From contig PASN01000014.1 in assembly GCA_002711995.1 (NCBI GenBank), positions 248,001 to 312,000 on the forward strand: a DNA stretch of 64,000 nucleotides, in the 5' to 3' direction. Position numbers and translations under genes: made by a program. Position 1 is the first letter of the stretch, and each line of letters starts with the position of its first letter. Below are positions 52,043-59,025 of the stretch, piece by piece. Source of the stretch: Halobacteriovoraceae bacterium (GTDB lineage: Bacteria > Bdellovibrionota > Bacteriovoracia > Bacteriovoracales > Bacteriovoracaceae). The notes beneath the pieces are model-generated. The model was not told the origin of the DNA, searched no databases, and saw nothing but the letters and a program-made list of their open reading frames with translations.

Positions 52043-53035
52043 AAGGTGTTTGTAGCGAATTTTAAAACGTTCCAAGTAATCTTTGTGAATCAAGTGGGGG
52101 TATGCTCTAGAGCTGGACTTCATTAGAAAATACTGTTTCTTTTCTATTTTTAAATCAGGAACAGAGTTTACCAGGGCAGAGATTGTGTAGGTTGTGCTTT
52201 TTCCGTCTAGAGTTTTTATCTGAAGCCTATAAAGAGGGTTTTCAAGGTAATTTTGAATATAGTTTTTTAGCTTTTCGTTTTTACTATCCACAATCATATG
52301 GCTTTTAACATCGAGGATGTTTGCTAGTTTTTGTTCCACAGATTTATCACTAATGCTTCTGTATCTTTTGCTTATCCATCCTGATGGAGTTCTTGATAGG
52401 GTGTTGGATGTGTCTTTATTTTTGTAGCGATAGAGGTCAAACCTTTTTATCTCGCTCAGCTTTTCGCCAAAAATCCTTGCATCAATAAAGTCGCTTAAGC
52501 TCAACAACAACATGTTGTGTTTAAGAGTGTTGACTTGGTAGATGATGTCATGGTTGGAAAAAGTCATATAGGACGTGTTGTCGATTGGGTTTCGAAGGCC
52601 AATCTTTACCTCTATGTGCTCATCAAGCTTAGTATACAAGTCCAATATTGCCACGGGTGTGTCTAGAGAAAAGCTTTTAAGATTTATAGGCTCTTTTTGG
52701 TGAAGGGTGTGAATGGACACGTTTTTAAGGGAGCTAATTATTTTCTGTATTGTTTCTGCGGGTGCAGGCATTTTTCTTGGCTCTTTAAGCATCCATTGAT
52801 TGTTCTCGTCAATGCTAACAACAAATTTGCCAAGTCTGTTTTTAAGTCTAATCGTTTCAAGATTTGCCAAAATGTCGGACTTAATAGGAGTGGAGTAGAG
52901 CTCAAAGCCTGAATCTTTACTGACAACGTTTTGAAACACTTCAGAGAAAACGAGCAAGCTTAGTAGGCCAAAAATAAAAAGGACCAGCAGCCAAGTAGAA
53001 ATATAGTTTTTAAGGCCTTGCTTTATTGATTCCAT
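52037..53035 (-). CDS. DUF4340-family membrane-anchored protein
   Basis: A 332-residue protein with one N-terminal transmembrane helix (residues about 14-34, TWLLVLFIFGLLSLLVF) and a long periplasmic region. The repeated alpha/beta layout (IRLKNRLGKFVVSIDENNQ WMLKEP, then SLDTPVAILDLY and IGLRNP) matches DUF4340, whose members often sit with gliding-type ABC transporter genes, though none is seen here. The gene begins directly at the stop of the PilZ-like gene (TAAATG), so they are translationally coupled. Function unknown. Confidence 0.8.
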   Translation of the reverse strand: MESIKQGLKNYISTWLLVLFIFGLLSLLVFSEVFQNVVSKDSGFELYSTPIKSDILANLETIRLKNRLGKFVVSIDENNQWMLKEPRKMPAPAETIQKIISSLKNVSIHTLHQKEPINLKSFSLDTPVAILDLYTKLDEHIEVKIGLRNPIDNTSYMTFSNHDIIYQVNTLKHNMLLLSLSDFIDARIFGEKLSEIKRFDLYRYKNKDTSNTLSRTPSGWISKRYRSISDKSVEQKLANILDVKSHMIVDSKNEKLKNYIQNYLENPLYRLQIKTLDGKSTTYTISALVNSVPDLKIEKKQYFLMKSSSRAYPHLIHKDYLERFKIRYKHLK

Positions 53036-53863
53036 TTAAAAGCCCAAGTCGTCGAATTCATCCTCATCATCGTCCTCTTCCTCGGCCTTCTTCAATTTCT
53101 TAGGCGGTGGTGGGATGTCCGGTTCTATTGATTTTAGGAATTGTCTTAAAGTCTCTCTTTCTCCATCAAATAAGAAAGTGGTCGCGCACTGAACTCGGTG
53201 AGTAGGGCTTGTTTCACTAATAATCTTAGACTTTCTTTCAATAGATATACAGTTAATAACTTCTGTTGAAATGGAAAAGCGATTTGGAATCATAAACTCC
53301 ACAATGATGCTCTGGCCCTTGGTGTAGTTTCTTTTGCTAAACAATAGAATTTGATCCATGTGCACTTCTGAAAGAAACGCAAAACCTGGAATCATTTTTG
53401 ATTCATCCGGACGAACCCTTTCAAAGGGAGGTGTATCTTCTTTCTCTTCTTTCGTTTCTTCATTTTGATCGCCTAGCATTTCGGCAGCAAGATCGTTTGC
53501 GGCATCATCGGACTCATCTTCAGAGTCTTCGCCTTTGTCGCCTGATTCTTCCTGCTCGGCCTCCGCCATTGCCGCGGCCATTTCATTCATGGCATCATCA
53601 GGAATGTCTTCCTCATTTAACTCAGAGGTGTCTTCGATGCCTGGCTGAACGTTCATATCATCTTCAGCATCTGCGGCCGTAACAGGTCTTGGCACTAAGG
53701 AAGAGTAGTATTTTTGAATGTCTTCTATTTGGACGTTTTCAAGGCCATGTTCTTCAACACGCTTTTGAATAACGGCTTCAATCTCATCCCTAAGAGTCCA
53801 GATGCGAACATTTATTTTTTTGATGTATACGGGATGGTTGCTTTTATTAATAAGAGTTGTCAT
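53036..53863 (-). CDS. PilZ-like protein with acidic linker and LGF tail
   Basis: A 275-residue cytosolic protein. The first 55 residues form an ordered region; then comes a disordered acidic linker (residues about 65-150, mainly Asp, Glu and Ala). A C-terminal domain of about 95 residues (FAFLSEVHMDQILLFSKRNY, then GQSIIVEFMIPNRF) is reminiscent of PilZ. The arginines and D/NxSxxG that bind c-di-GMP are not apparent. The protein ends in DEDEFDDLGF, similar to the CheY-binding tail of CheZ (DDLLDSLGF). It lies between cheY/HPt genes and a DUF4340 gene, all reverse. Confidence 0.65.
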   Translation of the reverse strand: MTTLINKSNHPVYIKKINVRIWTLRDEIEAVIQKRVEEHGLENVQIEDIQKYYSSLVPRPVTAADAEDDMNVQPGIEDTSELNEEDIPDDAMNEMAAAMAEAEQEESGDKGEDSEDESDDAANDLAAEMLGDQNEETKEEKEDTPPFERVRPDESKMIPGFAFLSEVHMDQILLFSKRNYTKGQSIIVEFMIPNRFSISTEVINCISIERKSKIISETSPTHRVQCATTFLFDGERETLRQFLKSIEPDIPPPPKKLKKAEEEDDDEDEFDDLGF

Positions 53864-53936
53864 AGACTCATGTTCTCTTATTTTATTAGAAATTTCTAGT
53901 AGTTACTTTGTTCCTGAGCGAATTTGAAAGGTATTG

Positions 53937-53958
53937 ACCGAAGGCGGAAACCTTCGGT
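53937..53958. terminator. Hairpin between the cheY unit and the PilZ-like gene
   Basis: ACCGAAGG and CCTTCGGT form an 8-bp stem around CGGAAA. A T-run follows on the forward strand only, although the transcripts here run in reverse, so its role as terminator of the cheY unit is uncertain. Confidence 0.45.
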
Positions 53959-53971
53959 ATTTTTTAAAAAT

Positions 53972-54478
53972 TTAAAGTCCTAAGTCAGCAAGAAGAGCGT
54001 CGATAGACTCTTGCTTATTATTTGGCTCATCTTCTTGAATGGAGACGGAGGCCCTCTCTACGTGAGAGAACTTTTCTTGCAGCCACTTTAATCTATCTGC
54101 AAAAGCTTCTAGATTTATGCCATCGACTTTTTCTTCTCCATCCTTTTCGATGTTTTCAAGAAGGGAGTTAAGAATGTCCAGAGTGTCAAAAAGAACGGCT
54201 GTTACAATTTCTAAAAGCTTCATGTCATCAGTTTGGCTGGCCTTGTAACTAACAATTTTTCCAAGCTCACAAAAGTTACCCGTCTTGGTGGCGTCTATAC
54301 TTTTTGCCGCGCCCATGATTCTGTCTATGATTTGACCGAACTGTTCTAGAAGAGCGATTTTGCCGGGATTCTCTTCGTACTCGTCGAGAATCTCCTCTAA
54401 TTGTTGGCACAATTCGTTGGACTCTTCACAAAAGCCATCAACGATTTCTTTCATTTCAGGATCTTTTAACATGCTCAT
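53972..54478 (-). CDS. Degenerate HPt-like protein with CheZ-type C-terminal tail
   Basis: A 168-residue all-helical cytosolic protein. The first 80 residues resemble an HPt domain, but where the motif FRxxHxLKGS should lie it reads IIDRIMGAAKSIDATK, with no phospho-accepting His. The last 13 residues, KQESIDALLADLGL, closely match the C-terminal CheY-binding peptide of CheZ (QDQVDDLLDSLGF). It is the gene downstream of cheY, with a 4-bp overlap, so the two are co-translated. It may bind phospho-CheY and either dephosphorylate it or hold it (inference). It is not a CheZ itself by sequence. Confidence 0.7.
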   Translation of the reverse strand: MSMLKDPEMKEIVDGFCEESNELCQQLEEILDEYEENPGKIALLEQFGQIIDRIMGAAKSIDATKTGNFCELGKIVSYKASQTDDMKLLEIVTAVLFDTLDILNSLLENIEKDGEEKVDGINLEAFADRLKWLQEKFSHVERASVSIQEDEPNNKQESIDALLADLGL

Positions 54479-54870
54479 TTGAAAATCTTCTCAATTTTGC
54501 CCTGTAGAGTGGCCTGGTTAAATGGTTTAACAATGAAGTTGCTTACACCTGCTTTAACGGCCGTAACAACATTTGATTGTTCACCCTCTGCAGTGATCAT
54601 TAGAAATGGGAGCTTTTTAAAACGTTCATCGGCCCTAACATTTTTTAAAAGATCCAGGCCGGTCATTCCTGGCATGTTCCAATCAGATAGAATGAATTCG
54701 AATGGAGCTCCAGATGCGTAGGCTTCTTGAATCTTTTCCCAAGCAGGTTTTCCATCGTCAGCTTCAACAATGTTTGTGCAACCCATTTTTACCAACATGT
54801 TCTTAATAATTTTTCTCATCGTGGACATATCGTCGACAACTAGTATTTTTTGCTTTGGATCAAAGGCCAT
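54475..54870 (-). CDS. cheY: Chemotaxis response regulator CheY
   Basis: A stand-alone receiver domain of 131 residues. The acidic pair is VVDDMST near residue 12, the phosphorylated Asp is in FILSDWNMPGMTGLD near residue 61, the switch Thr in MITAEGE, and the conserved Lys in VKPFNQ. It most resembles the CheY type that binds the flagellar switch. It is in a small reverse-strand unit with the HPt-like protein, opposite the HD-domain gene. GAGGAAG precedes the ATG. Confidence 0.93.
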   Translation of the reverse strand: MAFDPKQKILVVDDMSTMRKIIKNMLVKMGCTNIVEADDGKPAWEKIQEAYASGAPFEFILSDWNMPGMTGLDLLKNVRADERFKKLPFLMITAEGEQSNVVTAVKAGVSNFIVKPFNQATLQGKIEKIFK

Positions 54871-54947
54871 AATTACTTCCTCTTTTTCTTTTTTGCATTT
54901 GTTATAGTCTATAGTAAAATAACCTTAAAAAAAGTTAATTTTTTATT

Positions 54948-55901
54948 ATGAAATATGTTCCAGTACGCTTAACCACATTAAAAAGTCAGATACCTTTCAC
55001 TTTTGACGTGTACGTCAAGCTTCCTCACAAGTATCTATTATACGTCAGAAACGGTGATGATATTGAGAGTGAAAGCAAAAAAAGATTGAAAAAAAAGAAA
55101 GTTAAGAAGCTATATATCGAAGATTCCGACGAAGAGGCCTATCAGCAGTACCTGGATAAGTGTTTAGAGTCCTATATGGACGATCCAAACGCTTCTGTTG
55201 ATGATAAAGCAAGCTTTGGCTCTGGTGTTGCCGAGAATGCCAGTGATGATGTTTACGATAAGCCTCAGACAGAAGAGAGTTACAATAAAGCTAAGCGAGC
55301 ATCCAACACTCTTGTGAAGATGCTTTCATCAAATGATGAAGTTTTGAAAACAATTCTATCCAGAGCCGAGCAAGGTGAAGGAACAAACCTCGATAAACTT
55401 AAGGCCCATGCTGTTAACTCAAGTTCATTGGCAATTCGGTTTGGCGAGTATATGGGGTTGGGCGCAAAACAACTAGAGGAGCTTGGCACTGCCGCTCTTT
55501 ATCACGACATTGGTTACACCGAAACTAGCGAAGAAGGGCAAAAGTTATTCTTTCAAAGTATAGAGGGAGCAGATGTGGCCTCGCTTAGCGCTTATAAAGA
55601 ACACCCTAGAAAAGGCGCTGAGATGCTTCAGGATAAGCCTTTTGCTGATGAAGTTGTGCTTGATCTTATTCTTACACATGAAGAGAAACTTCAAGGTGGC
55701 GGGTTTCCGCAAAAGCTTGAAAAACTCACCCTTATGCAAGAAATCCATAGTCTCTGCTGTTATTATGATCGAAGAATTACTTTGTTGGGAGCAACATCTG
55801 ATGAGGTCTTGGAAGATATAATGGTGGAGCAGTTAGGCGCATATAGCCTTGAAACAATGAAGAAGTTTAAAAAGTTCCTTCAAGGTCTCAAGGCCGCATA
55901 A
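54948..55901 (+). CDS. HD-domain phosphohydrolase, HD-GYP-related
   Basis: A 317-residue protein. The first 85 residues are a beta-rich N-terminal domain (VPVRLTTLKSQIPFTFDVYV), also found before HD-GYP domains of related bacteria. An HD domain follows, with YHDIGYTE near residue 185 (metal site), KEHPRKGAEML, and the end motif ILTHEEKLQGGGFP, which is a divergent form of HHExxDGxGYP. It could cleave c-di-GMP, but the altered GYP motif makes activity uncertain. It is divergent from cheY and convergent with cheX. Confidence 0.8.
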   Translation: MKYVPVRLTTLKSQIPFTFDVYVKLPHKYLLYVRNGDDIESESKKRLKKKKVKKLYIEDSDEEAYQQYLDKCLESYMDDPNASVDDKASFGSGVAENASDDVYDKPQTEESYNKAKRASNTLVKMLSSNDEVLKTILSRAEQGEGTNLDKLKAHAVNSSSLAIRFGEYMGLGAKQLEELGTAALYHDIGYTETSEEGQKLFFQSIEGADVASLSAYKEHPRKGAEMLQDKPFADEVVLDLILTHEEKLQGGGFPQKLEKLTLMQEIHSLCCYYDRRITLLGATSDEVLEDIMVEQLGAYSLETMKKFKKFLQGLKAA

Positions 55902-56411
55902 TCAAACTTCTTGGTAGCAAATTTCTAAAATCATAGATCCTAAGTCGCAGTCCAGAGTCGTTTCAATCGTCGTTGTGGCCTTTGGATATTTAATTTCAAC
56001 ATTTAGTCCTCTTATAGTAGATGGTGTTGCCATCTCTATATTATATCCACTAGGACTTAAGGCCTTTTTAGCGTTGCCCATAACAATGTTTACTATTTCA
56101 GCTGCGGTGTCGGCTATGTCCTCACAGTATTCAGTATATTCTTCCATTAGCATATTGGAGGCAACTTTCAAGAAAACATCCATATTCATAGACAGGCCGA
56201 TCAAACCTCTAAAGTTTTTTGACTCACCATCTTTCTCTACTTTTCCATTCATTCCAATAATGGAGGTAAATTCACCTTTAGTAAGGTTATGATCCTTTAT
56301 TTTAGGAGAGTGAGCCTTTAGCTCGGTTTGAACCATTACGCTAAATGTCTCTTTTAGTCCGTCAACAAAGGGTTTTGAAAATTCAATAAAGTTCTTATTT
56401 ACATCGCTCAT
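55902..56411 (-). CDS. cheX: CheX-like chemotaxis phosphatase
   Basis: From ATG 56411 about 169 residues; the TTG at 56444 would add 11. The CheC/CheX/FliY active-site pattern is DIADTAAEIVNIVMGNAKKAL (E, then N after two residues), where the acidic and Asn residues attack phospho-CheY. A GLIGLSMNMDVFLKVASNML helix lies upstream. It would dephosphorylate CheY and shorten the signal. It is convergent with the HD-domain gene and divergent from cheA. Confidence 0.85.
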   Translation of the reverse strand: MSDVNKNFIEFSKPFVDGLKETFSVMVQTELKAHSPKIKDHNLTKGEFTSIIGMNGKVEKDGESKNFRGLIGLSMNMDVFLKVASNMLMEEYTEYCEDIADTAAEIVNIVMGNAKKALSPSGYNIEMATPSTIRGLNVEIKYPKATTTIETTLDCDLGSMILEICYQEV

Positions 56412-56516
56412 ACCAAGCAAGTCCTTGTTATTAGTTTGTATCAAGATTGTTTTTCACAATACGATTTATACCTTCGGATAGAATACCAGAAACCCAAGCA
56501 TTTTTTAAAAAAAAGG

Positions 56517-56545
56517 TTTAATTTTCTTAATGCAAAAGCCGAATA
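56517..56545 (+). promoter_or_regulatory. Possible sigma-28 promoter of the che operon
   Basis: GCCGAATA at 56538-56545 matches the sigma-28 -10 consensus GCCGATAA at six of eight positions, with TTTAA at about 56517-56521 in place of TAAA. It lies 28 bp before cheA. Weak evidence. Confidence 0.3.
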
Positions 56546-56572
56546 TATTAAGAGACTTTTAAAGGACTGAAT

Positions 56573-58498
56573 ATGGAAGATTTTGAACAAGAATTAAAGA
56601 TGGACTTTCTTGAAGAGGCCGAAGACCTTCTTACCGCCGCTGAGAGTGCTTTCCTTAGGCTTGAGGAAGACAGAGAAGACTCTGAGCTTCTTAATGAGAT
56701 TTTTAGAGTTGCCCATAATTTAAAGGGAACTTCAAAGGCCGTTGGTTTTGATCAAATGGCCCAACTTACTCACATTGCAGAAAACCTTATCCTTAAATTG
56801 AAGGAAGGGGAGCTCGAAGTTTCAGATGCAATTGTGTCAGGGCTCCTTGAATTTAAGGATAAAGTTGAGTCCATGATCTCAGGCCTTCAAGATGATCTGA
56901 ATGCTGAGTTTGAAACTGCTGATGTTATTCAAAAACTTGAAAGTCTAACAAACGGCGAAGGCGAAAGTGAAGGAGCCGAAGTTGCAGAAGAGACTGAGAC
57001 TTTTGAGGAAGAAGCATTTGACGAAGAACCTGTTTTAGCTGATGAAGTTCCTGATGCTGCGATGTTTGATGAAGCGCCTGGTGATGTGGAAGTTAATGAC
57101 GCTGCACTTGAGTCGCTTAGAGAGTTGGGATTTGATACTGATGAGTTTGACGCCGCTCCTGTTGAAGCGAGCAAAGATGAGGCGCTAAGTTTTGAAAATG
57201 TCGAAAAGCTTCCGGAAGTTAAACAGGAAGCAGCTCCGGAAGAAGTTCAAAGGCCTACAGCTGAAAAGGCAGAAAAGAAAGAAGTAAAAAAAGAAAGCGG
57301 TCAAAAGGACGAGAGTATTCGAGTGAATCTTTCTCGTATTGACAACATTAATAACATTATTGGAGAGCTTGTAATTCTTCAAACTGTTTTGTCTCAAAGA
57401 AGATATGTAAACATCAAAGACGAGCTTTCAAATAAGAGCATCTCTATGATGAGCAAGCTATTTAAAGAGGTGCAGGAAGTTGCCATGTCATTGAGAATGT
57501 TGCCGCTTAAAGGCGCATTCCAAAAGATGAATAGAATTGTTAGAGATACTTCCAAGGCCTTAGGCAAAGATACAAAACTTATTATGGTGGGTGAGGAAAC
57601 TGAGGTTGATAAAACAGTCCTTGAAAGAATTTCTGATCCATTGGTTCATATCGTTAGAAACGCTGTTGATCATGGGCTTGAATCCAATGAGGAAAGGGCG
57701 GCAAAAGGGAAAGGCAAAGGTGAAATTCACCTAAAGGCCTTTCACGAAGGCAGCAACCTTGCCATTGAAGTTATAGACAACGGTGGTGGCATTGACCATG
57801 AAGTTATTAAGGCAAAGGCGATTGAAAAGAAAATTATAACTCCGTCTTCAACACTGGCGCCAAATGAAATAATACAACTTATTTTTCACCCAGGCTTCTC
57901 AACTAAAGAACAGGTTACTGAAGTATCTGGCAGAGGCGTGGGCATGGATGTTGTAAAAACCAACATTGAAGCACTTGGTGGACAGGTTAAAGTTACTAGT
58001 AAAATAGGTGAAGGCTCAACATTTAAGATCCTTATTCCCCTTACTCTTGCGATTATTGAGGGACTTGTTATCACTGCTGATAAAGAAAAGTTTGTTATTC
58101 CTCTTTCTCAGGTCCACGAACTTACGCAAGTTCACGAGTCCGACATTGAAAAGTTCACTGGTTCAGCTGAACTTTTCAAACTAAGAGGTGAGGTTATGCC
58201 ACTATTCCATATCAATAAGAAACTTGGTGCCAAGGTCACTGAGCGAAAAAGCAATATCGTTGTAGTAGTAAAAGGTCTTGGACGTTCATTTGGAGTTGCT
58301 GTGGATGACGTTCTAATTCAGCAACAGATTGTAATTAAGAAATTGGGTGAAGATCTTAAAGGCAAGCAAGGAATTATGGGCTCTGCCATTATGAGCGACG
58401 GCATGCCTTCACTAATTGTTGATTTATTTGAACTATTTAAAAATGATCTAAGCGCAAGCAAAGCGCACAAAGATTTTAAAGAGGCCCAAGCGGCGTAA
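56573..58498 (+). CDS. cheA: Chemotaxis histidine kinase CheA
   Basis: A 641-residue CheA. The HPt domain has the phospho-acceptor His48 in IFRVAHNLKGTSKAVGF. An acidic linker of about 110 residues (130-240) stands where the CheY-binding P2 domain normally lies. The dimerisation helices start DESIRVNLSRIDNINNIIGE. The ATPase has N-box IVRNAVDHGLES, G1 DNGGGID and G2 GRGVGMDVV. A CheW-like domain ends the protein. It starts the forward chemotaxis operon, 17 bp before cheW. The lack of P2 means CheY must be recruited directly by HPt or by other parts. Confidence 0.95.
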   Translation: MEDFEQELKMDFLEEAEDLLTAAESAFLRLEEDREDSELLNEIFRVAHNLKGTSKAVGFDQMAQLTHIAENLILKLKEGELEVSDAIVSGLLEFKDKVESMISGLQDDLNAEFETADVIQKLESLTNGEGESEGAEVAEETETFEEEAFDEEPVLADEVPDAAMFDEAPGDVEVNDAALESLRELGFDTDEFDAAPVEASKDEALSFENVEKLPEVKQEAAPEEVQRPTAEKAEKKEVKKESGQKDESIRVNLSRIDNINNIIGELVILQTVLSQRRYVNIKDELSNKSISMMSKLFKEVQEVAMSLRMLPLKGAFQKMNRIVRDTSKALGKDTKLIMVGEETEVDKTVLERISDPLVHIVRNAVDHGLESNEERAAKGKGKGEIHLKAFHEGSNLAIEVIDNGGGIDHEVIKAKAIEKKIITPSSTLAPNEIIQLIFHPGFSTKEQVTEVSGRGVGMDVVKTNIEALGGQVKVTSKIGEGSTFKILIPLTLAIIEGLVITADKEKFVIPLSQVHELTQVHESDIEKFTGSAELFKLRGEVMPLFHINKKLGAKVTERKSNIVVVVKGLGRSFGVAVDDVLIQQQIVIKKLGEDLKGKQGIMGSAIMSDGMPSLIVDLFELFKNDLSASKAHKDFKEAQAA

Positions 58499-58515
58499 TA
58501 AGATAAGAGGTTTTT

Positions 58516-59001
58516 ATGAGTTTTGAAGACAAGATAGATAATGAAGTAGAGAAGTCTCAAAGGTATTTACAGTTTGACTTGGGCAGTGAAAGTTACGCAA
58601 TCGCATTGTTGAATGTTAAAGAAGTTATTCCCGTTCCGGAGACAACTCCTTTGCCAAACGCCCCAAGTTATTACATAGGAATTATGAACTTGAGGGGACA
58701 AATCATTTCCATCGTGGATTTAAGAAAAAGACTTAAAATTAACAAAAAAGAGGATGCGGAAGAGGCAGTTATCATAGTTGATTTTGCAGGGGTTTCAATT
58801 GGGCTGGTTGTGGATTCGATCAACTACGTTTTAAACGTCGCCACAAGTGAAATCACTGAAGTTCCGGAAATAAGGTCTCAAGTGAACGCACAATATGTTC
58901 AAGGTGTTCACAGGGGCGAGGAAAAGCTTACGATCATGCTTGATTTGGCGAAAGCTTTAAATATATCTGAAATCACAGGGCTGCAAAAAAACGCGGCCTA
59001 A
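58516..59001 (+). CDS. cheW: Chemotaxis coupling protein CheW
   Basis: A 161-residue adaptor linking receptors to CheA. CheW motifs are YLQFDLGSESYAIALLNVKE, IPVPETTPLPNAPSYYIGIM and NLRGQIISIVDLRKRL near residue 75. GLVVDSINYVLNV and the terminal helix also fit. It lies 17 bp after cheA, and cheR follows 24 bp later. Confidence 0.95.
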   Translation: MSFEDKIDNEVEKSQRYLQFDLGSESYAIALLNVKEVIPVPETTPLPNAPSYYIGIMNLRGQIISIVDLRKRLKINKKEDAEEAVIIVDFAGVSIGLVVDSINYVLNVATSEITEVPEIRSQVNAQYVQGVHRGEEKLTIMLDLAKALNISEITGLQKNAA

Positions 59002-59025
59002 TAATATATAGAAAGAGAGAAACAT

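Noticed and set aside
53398-53682. A 94-codon forward frame with Arg/Leu/Pro-rich product
   Set aside because: It is the antisense of the acidic linker of the PilZ-like protein and has no start signals.
56929-57174. An 81-codon reverse frame, Ser/Ala-rich
   Set aside because: It is the complement of the acidic CheA linker; low complexity explains the absence of stops.
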